Positions 1 to 6,344 of a stretch of DNA of 20,103 bases are shown one piece after another. The position numbers and the translations under genes were made by a program. Under the pieces are notes generated by a model. It was given only the letters and a program-made list of their open reading frames with translations, made no database searches and was not told where the DNA came from. The first letter of the stretch is position 1, and every line of letters starts with the position of its first letter. The stretch lies in the IMG/VR virus record IMGVR_UViG_3300006924_000281, positions 1 to 20,103 of that record. One strand, 5' to 3'. The DNA is from a virus.

Positions 1-810
1 TGTTTCGTAAACTACCACAGAACCTACTAATGCGCTAGTGCTAACACCCGTAACTTCTGCTTTACTAATCGTAGCCACCGTCACTGTACCTACAGAACCT
101 GTTGCAATCAAGTTATCTGATGACAACGGAACAACCTGTGATGTTAATACCGTAACAGGGCCAACTGTTCCTGTTGCCGCAATACCCGTCACCGCAACAT
201 TTGGTGCCGTACCAATTATAGTTGGTTCAGTTACACCGCCCGTAGCTGCAATGCCTGTGGGCGTTACATCAATTCCTGCACCTTCGCTTATTGTGACAGA
301 GCCAACACCGCCCGTAGCTGCTAGACCTACAGGTGGAACGTTAACACCAATAATAATACTTGTACCTGTTCCAACAGTCGCTGTTACAGATAGTCCTGTC
401 ACGACAACATCAACGCCACCACCTTGAACCACTGTGGCAGTGCCTACAAAACCTTGCCCCTGTAATCCTGTAAGTGGAACATTCTGTTCTGTCACAAGAG
501 TGACTTGTCCAACACCTCCTGTAGCCGCAAGACCAACAGGATTGACAGTGTTATTACCTTGTACAGTTACGCTACCAACACTTGCGGTAGCACTTAGACC
601 CGTAACAGATGTAGATATATCTTCTCGAACAACAGCGGTGCCAACCTGACCTTGCATTGCAGCAACGGTAGATTTCTCACCACCCCAAGAAGTTTCACCC
701 CAAGTTAACTCACCCCAACCATTAAGAGTGTGACCAACACGAACAGGGACCGCTTCATTCCAAGCGCCCTCGCCCCATGTTCCACGGCCCCAACCTGTGA
801 TGTTTGTCAC
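1..810 (-). CDS. Repeat-rich tail-fibre-like structural protein (3' end outside window)
   Basis: The frame is open from a GTG at 808-810 to the left edge (270 codons), so the C-terminus is missing. The N-terminus (residues 6-45) has two tryptophan-glycine blocks of the form GWGxxTWGExxW. From about residue 50 there are about nine units of 21-25 residues built on T/V-G-L/I-x-A-T-x-x-VG-x-V-T-V, with almost no charge between turns; this suggests a beta-rich fibre or solenoid. The same unit closes the protein at 2879-3355. The gene lies last in the virion-protein series, fitting a fibre or appendage. A weak AAGG precedes the GTG by 10 bases. The preceding gene's TAA (823-825) is in the same frame with no other stop between, so readthrough is formally possible. 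The fibre role is inference. Confidence 0.8.
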   Translation of the reverse strand, partial: MTNITGWGRGTWGEGAWNEAVPVRVGHTLNGWGELTWGETSWGGEKSTVAAMQGQVGTAVVREDISTSVTGLSATASVGSVTVQGNNTVNPVGLAATGGVGQVTLVTEQNVPLTGLQGQGFVGTATVVQGGGVDVVVTGLSVTATVGTGTSIIIGVNVPPVGLAATGGVGSVTISEGAGIDVTPTGIAATGGVTEPTIIGTAPNVAVTGIAATGTVGPVTVLTSQVVPLSSDNLIATGSVGTVTVATISKAEVTGVSTSALVGSVVVYET

Positions 811-822
811 GGGAAGACTGCC

Positions 823-1272
823 TTATGCTATACGGATAATCGCGCTACTTGCGTCAGCCGTTGGAAAAACAATCTGAAAGTCGCCAGATGTAGAAGACTT
901 GTTAGAGCCAAAGTCTAATACGACAACGGTATCAGTGGTTCCTGATCCTGCGGCTGTAGTTGTGTTGTATATCAACGCACCACGAGCGGTAATTGTTGCA
1001 GAAGTATATGTCTTATCTGCAAAATCCGTAAGAGCAGTCGTTCCAGAAGTTGTTGGCGTTACGTTTGTCAACGCTCCACCACCCGCTGTATATGAGCCAG
1101 AGTTGCTTACCTCATTGGATGAAGTATATGCTGTTGTAGCAGCAGTAAACGTAGCATTGTTATCATACAGAGCTAGTTTAAAGGTGTCGCCACTTGAGTT
1201 TGTAAAATTATGACTACCTACAAGCAATTGTTGCTTAAAAGAAGTACACATAAAGTTTCCAGAAAAGGCCAT
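823..1272 (-). CDS. Conserved marine-phage virion protein, function unknown
   Basis: 149 residues, rich in Thr, Ser, Ala and Gly, with alternating hydrophobic stretches typical of a beta-sandwich and no membrane segment. Key pieces are MAFSGNFMCTSFKQQLL at the start, GDTFKLALYDN near residue 28, TARGALIYN near 95 and VVVLDFG near 116. I recognise this pattern as a recurrent protein in marine phage genomes, always beside fibre or adaptor genes, but no function is known to me. The start is secure: AAGGAGA lies seven bases before the ATG. It ends in RIA and a TAA that is in frame with the downstream fibre gene. A role in the tail or fibre is inferred from position only. Confidence 0.85.
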   Translation of the reverse strand: MAFSGNFMCTSFKQQLLVGSHNFTNSSGDTFKLALYDNNATFTAATTAYTSSNEVSNSGSYTAGGGALTNVTPTTSGTTALTDFADKTYTSATITARGALIYNTTTAAGSGTTDTVVVLDFGSNKSSTSGDFQIVFPTADASSAIIRIA

Positions 1273-1273
1273 G

Positions 1274-1570
1274 TCAAAGTCTCCTTATAAGTTCAGCCAG
1301 TTGGGGATGACCCGCATCTTTAATTGCATTGTGCACTGTTGTGCGGTCACTACGGATAGCCTGTCTCATGTAATATGCAACAAGCTTCTCAACATGCTTT
1401 GAGAAAGCATGAGCTTGATCTCTGATACCTGGATGGGCATTTTCAGAAACCGAAATAATCTTTTCTACACATTGTTCTGCCAGTTCTTCAGGAGTAAATC
1501 CCCTGTTCTCTGTAGTTCTAACGCCTACAATCTGTTCATTCTGTGGTACACTTACATCTATTTTAAACAT
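1274..1570 (-). CDS. Small conserved phage protein, function unknown
   Basis: 98 residues, mostly helical by composition. A short beta-like start (FKIDVSVP) is followed by a helix-rich body containing FTPEELAEQCVEKI and VEKLVAYYMRQAIRSDRTT. No membrane segment or enzyme motif is visible. Its ATG overlaps the stop of the adaptor-like gene upstream in a TAATG, so translation is probably coupled to it. I recall similar short proteins next to adaptor genes in marine phages, without an assigned role. It could be a chaperone or minor component of the neck or fibre; this is a guess from position. Confidence 0.8.
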   Translation of the reverse strand: MFKIDVSVPQNEQIVGVRTTENRGFTPEELAEQCVEKIISVSENAHPGIRDQAHAFSKHVEKLVAYYMRQAIRSDRTTVHNAIKDAGHPQLAELIRRL

Positions 1571-2220
1571 TATTGGTTAGCCCTTATAACTTTCCCAGTA
1601 CGGTATTCATCTGTAACCTCTTTGTTTTCTCCCATCATTTTGAGAGGAAGTAAACTTTCTTGAAATCTTTTATCATAATAACCCATCATGTCTTGCTCAC
1701 CTTTCATGTAAAGATAAGCCTCTACCAAAGCTCCGTATAAAAGTGTAAGTTCGGCGTTATCACTTAGCCATGTAGTGCCACTGCCAGATCCGGCAGTCAG
1801 ACTTGCAGGACGATAAAAGTAATGAAGTTCTGCGGTAAAGGTGGTGTTAGGAGTTGGAGCCAGTATAAAGTTATCTACGTCAAAAACAGCATAATATCTT
1901 GGTGATCCTGTAGTTGTGGCATCTGGAGTATAAGTCTGTATAAAGCTAGGATCTTTAAAATCTATAAAAAACTTGTCTCCATCTGTCCCTGCAAGGCTTA
2001 GAGAGAAGGGTGCCAAAAAATCTCCAGGACACGCTAAAAACTTATTACTAGCTGTGCATGACGCTGTTGCATTTTTACGAAACAAACTTAATTGCACGTT
2101 TTTCAAAATACGCTCTTCAGATAATCTTATAAACGTAGAAAGATTATTGACAAAAGTTGTTTCGTCATTTTCCGTGTAATCTTGAATAGCTGTTTTAAGT
2201 TGATCGTATGTAAAGCTCAT
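1570..2220 (-). CDS. Head-tail adaptor-like (neck) protein
   Basis: 216 residues. The start MSFTYDQLKTAIQDYTEN followed by FIRLSEERI is typical of phage neck or adaptor proteins of the T7 gp11/P22 gp4 type, in which helices dock under the portal and a beta domain faces the tail. The middle has GSPRYYAVFDVDNFILAPTP, a pattern I associate with this family, then ELHYFYRP. The C-terminal helix region LLYGALVEAYLYMKGEQDMMGYYDKRF also fits. It lies within the virion block and is followed by a TAATG overlap. A second adaptor-like protein with a similar layout is at 3355-4023, so the two may form successive rings or have split roles. The family call is from remembered sequence patterns, not a search. 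Confidence 0.7.
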   Translation of the reverse strand: MSFTYDQLKTAIQDYTENDETTFVNNLSTFIRLSEERILKNVQLSLFRKNATASCTASNKFLACPGDFLAPFSLSLAGTDGDKFFIDFKDPSFIQTYTPDATTTGSPRYYAVFDVDNFILAPTPNTTFTAELHYFYRPASLTAGSGSGTTWLSDNAELTLLYGALVEAYLYMKGEQDMMGYYDKRFQESLLPLKMMGENKEVTDEYRTGKVIRANQ

Positions 2221-2224
2221 GTCA

Positions 2225-2875
2225 TCACACTATTGTTATGTTTCCTACCATAGCACTATGATTAGTGCATTGATATACTAGAGAAGTATCACTGGGTTCA
2301 TGCGGCACAATAAATTGGGTTAATCCTGTGGTTGAATTATAATTATCAGTTACACCTGTCGTAAAAGCAGAGCCACCATCAGACGTTCTTATCTGCAAGG
2401 GGTGACTACCTACATTAGCGGTATTGTCTATAAGATAAGTATGACCTTTGTAAAAAGTAAAGTTTGGGTTATTACCTGCCGTAGCACCGGGACCTGTAAA
2501 GGTATATGCAGATGAACCGCTTGTGCCTGCGGTGTATTTAGTTACAGGGCCAGTTGTCTCATCATTCAAACGAATCCACGCTCCACCGTGTGCAAAATAT
2601 AATCCTCCAGTTGCATGAACATGGGCCACAGCCCCATGATATGTAGAGGCACTTGGAAGATCGCTTAAACCCGCGTAATAAAACACAATCTTGTTTGCAC
2701 CTGAACTTACATTCAATAAACCATTTGAATCAATTATATCGGTAAGAGCGGTTCCATTACCTAAAGCAGCATACACCTCATTAAAGTTATCGTTTATTTT
2801 ATCCGCACCCGCACGTAAGGTGTCTCCTGATCCGTCGTTTGCAGATGATCCAATGCCTACTGTTTGCTTTGCCAT
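2225..2875 (-). CDS. Structural protein with C-terminal cupredoxin-like copper motif
   Basis: 216 residues in three parts. Residues 6-36 (IGSSANDGSGDTLRAGADK, then INDNFNEVYAALG) match the N-terminal attachment segment used by many T4-like and marine phage baseplate or fibre proteins. Residues 80-104 carry a His-rich stretch, AHVHATGGLYFAHGGAW. Residues about 123-216 form a beta domain (YTFTGPG, FTFYKGHTYLIDN, SHPLQIR) that ends with YQCTNHSAMVGNITI. His158, Cys203, His206 and Met209 reproduce the spacing of type 1 copper ligands, with C-x2-H-x2-M as in amicyanin. This domain recurs in marine phage structural proteins; whether copper is bound is unknown. GAGGG sits six bases before the ATG. 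A virion location is inferred. Confidence 0.8.
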   Translation of the reverse strand: MAKQTVGIGSSANDGSGDTLRAGADKINDNFNEVYAALGNGTALTDIIDSNGLLNVSSGANKIVFYYAGLSDLPSASTYHGAVAHVHATGGLYFAHGGAWIRLNDETTGPVTKYTAGTSGSSAYTFTGPGATAGNNPNFTFYKGHTYLIDNTANVGSHPLQIRTSDGGSAFTTGVTDNYNSTTGLTQFIVPHEPSDTSLVYQCTNHSAMVGNITIV

Positions 2876-2878
2876 TTT

Positions 2879-3355
2879 CTATCCCTCATCAAAGGTGTCT
2901 GTTGTTGAATCTAAAGTTACCGACGTACTATCGAATCTTGGTGCAAATAATAAGGACCCAACTTGACCTGTTGCAGAAAGCCCTGTCACGGTAATTTGAT
3001 TCTCATTTACTAATACTTGTCCAACCTGACCTTCTAAAGCAGTAGTTGTTTCAATTTTACTAGGTAATTCAGCCACCCCGGAAGTAGACCAGTTTCCGTT
3101 TCCAAGATAAGTAATACCGTTTGTGGTCTTTACTTCAAAAGTTTGAACGGGGTCTACTTGATTTGGTCTTGCATCCCGCAAAGCCTGAGCGTCAATAACC
3201 TTTCTAAAAGGACCTAGTTGTGGCTGCTTTGCCTCAAACTCGTCTCTCCCAACTAATAGCCCATTCCACTCACGACGCATATCTTTGTATCGATACCGAA
3301 AACCAGATCGATCTGATATAGCGTAAGCGTTTTTTCCAGAAGCAAACTTTGACAT
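2879..3355 (-). CDS. Virion protein with C-terminal fibre-type repeat
   Basis: 158 residues. The N-terminal 70 residues include YAISDRSGFRYRYKDMRREW, EFEAKQPQLGPFRKV and ALRDARPNQ, a conserved block I recognise from marine phage virion clusters. A middle part contains a weak beta hairpin (NGITYLGNGNWSTSG). Residues about 107-140 repeat the unit of the fibre protein at 1-810: EGQVGQVLV, then ITVTGLSATGQVGSLLF. The shared unit suggests that the two proteins assemble together or share an ancestor. Its ATG overlaps the previous stop in a TAATG, with AGGAC upstream. The function is not known; a minor tail or fibre-attachment protein is the best guess. Confidence 0.8.
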   Translation of the reverse strand: MSKFASGKNAYAISDRSGFRYRYKDMRREWNGLLVGRDEFEAKQPQLGPFRKVIDAQALRDARPNQVDPVQTFEVKTTNGITYLGNGNWSTSGVAELPSKIETTTALEGQVGQVLVNENQITVTGLSATGQVGSLLFAPRFDSTSVTLDSTTDTFDEG

Positions 3356-4023
3356 TAATTTGTCCTAAAATATTGGAACTGGGGCACAACATTGAAAGAA
3401 GCTCTGTCACGATCTTCGGTCATAGCTCTTTCAAACTCTTCTTCATAAATCGCTTTTAACATCTGAAGACGATTAGGTGCCCGTTTCAGAGCAATGTAAT
3501 AAGCTAAACCCGCAGCTAAACACGGATAAAACCTAAAAGGCATGTCCAAAGTATTAACTTGAGCATCCGCATCATCCATTCTAGTCAAAGCGTCATAAAC
3601 AATTACATCTGTGCTATTTTCGGGGACAGGCCAAACTTTAAGATTAGGTGTAATCTGTCTATCTAAAAAAAACTGTGAAGGTCTTCCTTGTGTTGTTTTA
3701 ACAGGTATCGATAAAAAGGTATCGCGGCTTACACGGGTCAAAGCATAATCAGTATTACTTCTACGAACTACCACAGATAAAACATCAATTACATCCGCAC
3801 CAAGATCATACTCTCCATCTGCTTGAGTGACCGTTTGAGTTCTTTGTTTTATAGTCCACTGATTCAAGCCTCTATTTGCCCACTCCGCAAGCATAAGATT
3901 TAAAGATCGTTTTGCAGTCTTTAGATCATAGCCAGTACGAACTTCTAAACCGCAACGTTCAAAAGCTTCTTCAATGTATTCTGCTACATCTAACTCAAAA
4001 TCTTTACTGCTAGAGACAGTCAT
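3355..4023 (-). CDS. Head-tail adaptor / tail tubular A-like protein
   Basis: 222 residues. The segment YDLKTAKRSLNLMLAEWANR followed by GLNQWTI is a hallmark I associate with P22 gp4 and T7 gp11-type adaptors of marine podoviruses. It is followed by a beta region (DGEYDLGADVIDVLSVVVRR), then QGRPSQFFLDRQITPNLKVW and a C-terminal helical part with PCLAAGLAYYIALKRAP. These proteins form a ring beneath the portal and seal the packaged DNA. GAGG stands seven bases ahead of the ATG, inside the last codons of the upstream gene. Together with the adaptor-like protein at 1570-2220 this gives two such proteins in one genome. Confidence in the adaptor role is good, lower for the exact ring position. 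Confidence 0.78.
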   Translation of the reverse strand: MTVSSSKDFELDVAEYIEEAFERCGLEVRTGYDLKTAKRSLNLMLAEWANRGLNQWTIKQRTQTVTQADGEYDLGADVIDVLSVVVRRSNTDYALTRVSRDTFLSIPVKTTQGRPSQFFLDRQITPNLKVWPVPENSTDVIVYDALTRMDDADAQVNTLDMPFRFYPCLAAGLAYYIALKRAPNRLQMLKAIYEEEFERAMTEDRDRASFNVVPQFQYFRTN

Positions 4024-4025
4024 AT

Positions 4026-4700
4026 TTAATCCTCATTATAAAGGTTATCAAACACCCTATTTACGTCTAGTGTATAGTCTAAATCACTTTTTGAATAGTG
4101 TATATGTTGTGACGGTTTGAAATCAGGCGCTCCCTCCCCTGCTGCAAACCAAGCCGGATGCGTAACTCGCACTCTGTTATTTGGCAAAGCCACTATATTT
4201 CCAGTCCACTCCCCTGCATCCAGTAATTGCAAAACATGACTTTGTTTGTGTTGCGCCGGATCGTCTGCAATTTCGCTTTCAGAATAATCCACAGTAAACA
4301 AATACTTTGCAGGATGCATTTTACCATCAATCTTAGCAAGCCACGGACAAGGCGTAGCCCGGTCCATAACAAACACCGAATTGTGATAAGACGCACAATC
4401 CCAGGGTTGAGCATCATATGTTTCCATAGGTTCAGGCCATTCCTCAAAAGGAATATCCGCAACTAATGCAGTTATAGGCATTCTTGCCCACATCGCTCCC
4501 CCATGAACTGTATCCTCTTCCTCACCTTCAGCTTCATTCCCAGTAAATATAACTTGAAAACTCAAACATCTATTTGGCATCGTGGTCACACCAATGACCA
4601 TCGCGTGTAAAAATTCGCCGTGGTACTTCTCATGGTTGTGAGTGTATTCACGGCGAACCCATGCCTTGAAGTAAGGCACATTAGAATGTAAATACGCCAT
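4026..4700 (-). CDS. Conserved marine-phage protein, function unknown
   Basis: 224 residues, rich in His, Trp, Asp and Glu, with no signal peptide or membrane segment. It begins AYLHSNVPYFKAWVRREY and contains HGEFLHAMVIGVT, HGGAMWARMPITALV, QPWDCAS, AKYLFTVDYSESEIADD, HKQSHVLQLLDAGEWTGN and PNNRVRVTHPAWF. This long, strongly patterned sequence recurs almost unchanged in marine phage genomes I have seen, always without a function. Conserved His, Asp and Trp could suit a metal or sugar site, but I see no known catalytic motif. It sits between the basic-protein cluster and the adaptor genes, and a TAATG overlap ties it to the lysine-rich gene before it. A virion role is inferred from place. Confidence 0.85.
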   Translation of the reverse strand: MAYLHSNVPYFKAWVRREYTHNHEKYHGEFLHAMVIGVTTMPNRCLSFQVIFTGNEAEGEEEDTVHGGAMWARMPITALVADIPFEEWPEPMETYDAQPWDCASYHNSVFVMDRATPCPWLAKIDGKMHPAKYLFTVDYSESEIADDPAQHKQSHVLQLLDAGEWTGNIVALPNNRVRVTHPAWFAAGEGAPDFKPSQHIHYSKSDLDYTLDVNRVFDNLYNED

Positions 4701-4984
4701 TATTTTTTCTTTGCGGCTCCGCCTTTTGCTTTCTTCATGGGACTTAAACTCATTCCCCTTTGTTTTGCGGCGCTTCGTAGTTGTGCCATAGTCATTGCAC
4801 CGCCACCAGACATCATTTTTGCAGGTTTTTTGCCGCCCGCTGCGCCACCTTTAGACATGCGGCGCTTTTTACCGCCCATAGCTCCACCTTTAGACATACG
4901 CTTCATTTTACCGCCCGCTGCGCCACCTTTAGACATGCGCTTTACTTTACCACCTGATCGGTAACCTTTCTTCTTCATTGCCAT
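4700..4984 (-). CDS. Lysine/glycine-rich repeat protein
   Basis: 94 residues, extremely basic and low in complexity. Three tandem copies of a 14-residue unit, of the form (K/R)RMSKGGAAGGK, fill residues about 15-54. A short helical segment, MTMAQLRSAAKQRGMS, precedes a lysine-rich tail. No Asp or Glu is visible, so it should bind nucleic acid or another polyanion strongly; DNA condensation in the head or ejection with the genome are possible, neither shown. It has a strong AAGGAGA ribosome site seven bases before the ATG and overlaps the next gene by one base. It is the last of four basic small genes in a row. Confidence 0.8.
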   Translation of the reverse strand: MAMKKKGYRSGGKVKRMSKGGAAGGKMKRMSKGGAMGGKKRRMSKGGAAGGKKPAKMMSGGGAMTMAQLRSAAKQRGMSLSPMKKAKGGAAKKK

Positions 4985-5001
4985 TTTTTTCTCCTTTTAA
5001 G

Positions 5002-5412
5002 TTATGCAGATACAGAACCACTGGTTCTTTTTCTACGGTTGGACAATACTGCACCACAGCCTCTAGCTACGATTCCTTTTTTACCTTTTTTGTTTTTGGG
5101 GGACGGCCTCTTGGCTTTTTGCCTTTCGATTGCGCCGCCGTTGCTTGCAAATTTGACTTCCGCTTCTTTTGTGTTTTTGACAAAGGTTTTGCCTTTACTG
5201 CCTTCACTTTTCTTTTTTCGGGCAGTGGCTGCTCTTTCGGCTTTCGAAAGACTATTCGCTTTAGACCTTGGAAGACACCTGTCAGGATTCTTTTTATCCT
5301 TTGAAGTGCCGCATTTACCTTTGATTTTACCATCAGTACCAATCCTTACCCAATCTTGATCTCGCCACTTTTTAAGCTCACCCACTTTTCTTCCCCTTTG
5401 CCCCTTTGGCAT
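5002..5412 (-). CDS. Basic protein of a conserved viral family (DUF5872-like)
   Basis: About 136 residues, Lys- and Arg-rich. The core reads WRDQDWVRIGTDGKIKGKCG, then KKNPDRCLPRSKANSLSKAE and RAATARKKK, a pattern I remember from a domain of unknown function in phages and giant viruses (DUF5872, unverified). The tail has GAIERQKAKRPSPKNKKGKK. Two conserved Cys could bind metal or form a disulphide. The frame is open up to 5475, but the ATG at 5412 or the GTG at 5385 is more likely: the GTG has AGGGGAAG just before it and overlaps the previous gene by only eight bases. It belongs to the basic-protein cluster; no function is known. Confidence 0.75.
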   Translation of the reverse strand: MPKGQRGRKVGELKKWRDQDWVRIGTDGKIKGKCGTSKDKKNPDRCLPRSKANSLSKAERAATARKKKSEGSKGKTFVKNTKEAEVKFASNGGAIERQKAKRPSPKNKKGKKGIVARGCGAVLSNRRKRTSGSVSA

Positions 5413-5566
5413 AATTAGGATCTTTACAGTATTTAGATGCCGCCATGTTGGCATATGCACTAGGGTAGGTATCAAAAGTTCTTTCTGCCCACGCTTTTCC
5501 GGCAGGGCAGATCTTGCTTCCTTTACTTTTCTTTGAAGCTTTTTTTGATTTCTTTGAATAAGCCAT
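5378..5566 (-). CDS. Small basic conserved phage protein
   Basis: 62 residues. The first 18 are a serine-lysine stretch (AYSKKSKKASKKSKGSK), followed by KAWAERTFDTYPSAYANMAA and SKYCKDPNYAKG. The YPSAYANMAASK motif is one I recognise from short basic phage proteins of unknown function. I place the start at 5566 rather than at the longer open frame (5620), because the ATG shares one base with the stop of the membrane-protein gene upstream (TAATG) and has AGGAAAG eight bases before it. The gene overlaps the downstream basic gene. Two Cys are present. The role is unknown. Confidence 0.75.
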   Translation of the reverse strand: MAYSKKSKKASKKSKGSKICPAGKAWAERTFDTYPSAYANMAASKYCKDPNYAKGAKGKKSG

Positions 5567-5724
5567 TATAAAAACTTTCCTGCAATTGCGGTAGCTACGA
5601 TTAGAATCGCTATTCCCCATAGACGCATGTCTAATTTATCAAGTTGTTTATCTATTTTTTTGTATCGTTCGTTACATTCAGCTTCATGTCTTTCCAAACG
5701 ATTTAAAAGATCATTTATATTCAT
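5566..5724 (-). CDS. 52-aa coiled-coil plus membrane-anchor protein (XhlA-like)
   Basis: This short gene is linked by TAATG overlaps at both ends, which fixes both borders. The product starts MNINDLLNRLERHEAECNER and continues with an amphipathic helix (YKKIDKQLDKLDMRLWG) that runs into one membrane segment, IAILIVATAIAGKFL, at the very C-terminus. The layout, a short coiled coil then RLW and one helix, resembles the haemolysin XhlA family that acts with holins in some prophages. That link rests on the layout alone. It could instead be a small virion membrane or ejection protein, since it lies inside the basic-protein cluster far from the lysis cassette. GGAAG lies five bases before the ATG. 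Confidence 0.75.
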   Translation of the reverse strand: MNINDLLNRLERHEAECNERYKKIDKQLDKLDMRLWGIAILIVATAIAGKFL

Positions 5725-6044
5725 TAACACTTCCATCTTTTTCGAGCTTGTCTCAAACGTGAATTAGGATTTTTTGCAGCTTTTGGAAATTTTTTCATTT
5801 GTCCTGCGGACCTAGCACAAAATGATTTACGCCGTTTATCATCCTTACTTCCTTTTTTAACTTTTCCTGTAACCGCCGTTTTTAATTTTGACCCAGGGTT
5901 TTTTCTTCTATAGGCTTTAACTCCGTCTTCCGTCATTCCCGCCCCCTTTTCTGTAGGGCGGAAATTCTTTTTATTACGCTTCGGCATACTGTCGCTTTTG
6001 CGTTTCTTTTCTTTAGACGACGTTGTTTTTACCTTAGACGCCAT
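5724..6044 (-). CDS. Basic conserved phage protein (DUF6321-like)
   Basis: 106 residues, strongly basic. After a lysine-rich, probably disordered start, the conserved part reads GMTEDGVKAYRRKNPGSKLK, TAVTGKVKKGSK, RRKSFCARSAGQM and ends with NPNSRLRQARKRWKC. I recall this arrangement as a phage domain of unknown function (DUF6321, unverified). The two Cys (in SFCAR and the last residue) are part of the pattern. AAGGTGA lies five bases before the ATG. It is the first of the basic proteins after the beta-type virion genes, and its TAA overlaps the start of the 52-aa membrane protein. It may accompany DNA or form part of the capsid; neither is shown. Confidence 0.8.
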   Translation of the reverse strand: MASKVKTTSSKEKKRKSDSMPKRNKKNFRPTEKGAGMTEDGVKAYRRKNPGSKLKTAVTGKVKKGSKDDKRRKSFCARSAGQMKKFPKAAKNPNSRLRQARKRWKC

Positions 6045-6053
6045 AGGGTCACC

Positions 6054-6329
6054 TTAACTATGGAAAATAGTCAATGCGGTGACGTTAGTAGCCACTGAAA
6101 CATGAATATCGCTAGTAAACAAAATACCTTCGTCAGGGATGTTCACCGAATGAGTTTCAGATGCAGAAAAATCAATATCTAAAACTGTTGAACCACCGTT
6201 TCCGTCAGTTAAGGTAAGTCTACCCGCGCCACCGCCTGTAAGAACTTGTATCTGCCGTAAACGTGCGCGACCAACTGCTGCCGCGCCTGTTCCCGTCAGA
6301 CGTTTGCTTTTTACGTCTGAATTAGCCAT
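6054..6329 (-). CDS. Small beta-type virion protein
   Basis: 91 residues. The sequence KSKRLTGTGAAAVGRARLRQ is followed by LTGGGAGRLTLTDGNGGSTV, LDIDFSASETHSVNIPDEG and ILFTSDIHVSVATNVTALTI. Alternating hydrophobic residues and Gly/Thr turns indicate an all-beta fold. Similar proteins occur next to capsid genes in marine phages, and a decoration or minor head protein is the most likely role, inferred from position. AGAGGA lies seven bases ahead of the ATG. Unlike the next four genes it is not strongly basic. Confidence 0.8.
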   Translation of the reverse strand: MANSDVKSKRLTGTGAAAVGRARLRQIQVLTGGGAGRLTLTDGNGGSTVLDIDFSASETHSVNIPDEGILFTSDIHVSVATNVTALTIFHS

Positions 6330-6344
6330 CTAAAAATCCTCTTA

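Noticed and set aside
38-649. Long plus-strand frames opposite the fibre gene (129 and 71 codons)
   Set aside because: They are Pro/Val/Thr mirror images of the glycine-rich minus-strand repeat, lack ribosome sites and oppose the direction of all other genes.
4193-4466. Alternative frames (89 codons minus, 79 codons plus) within the 224-aa gene
   Set aside because: They lie wholly inside a strongly patterned coding frame and have no ribosome sites.
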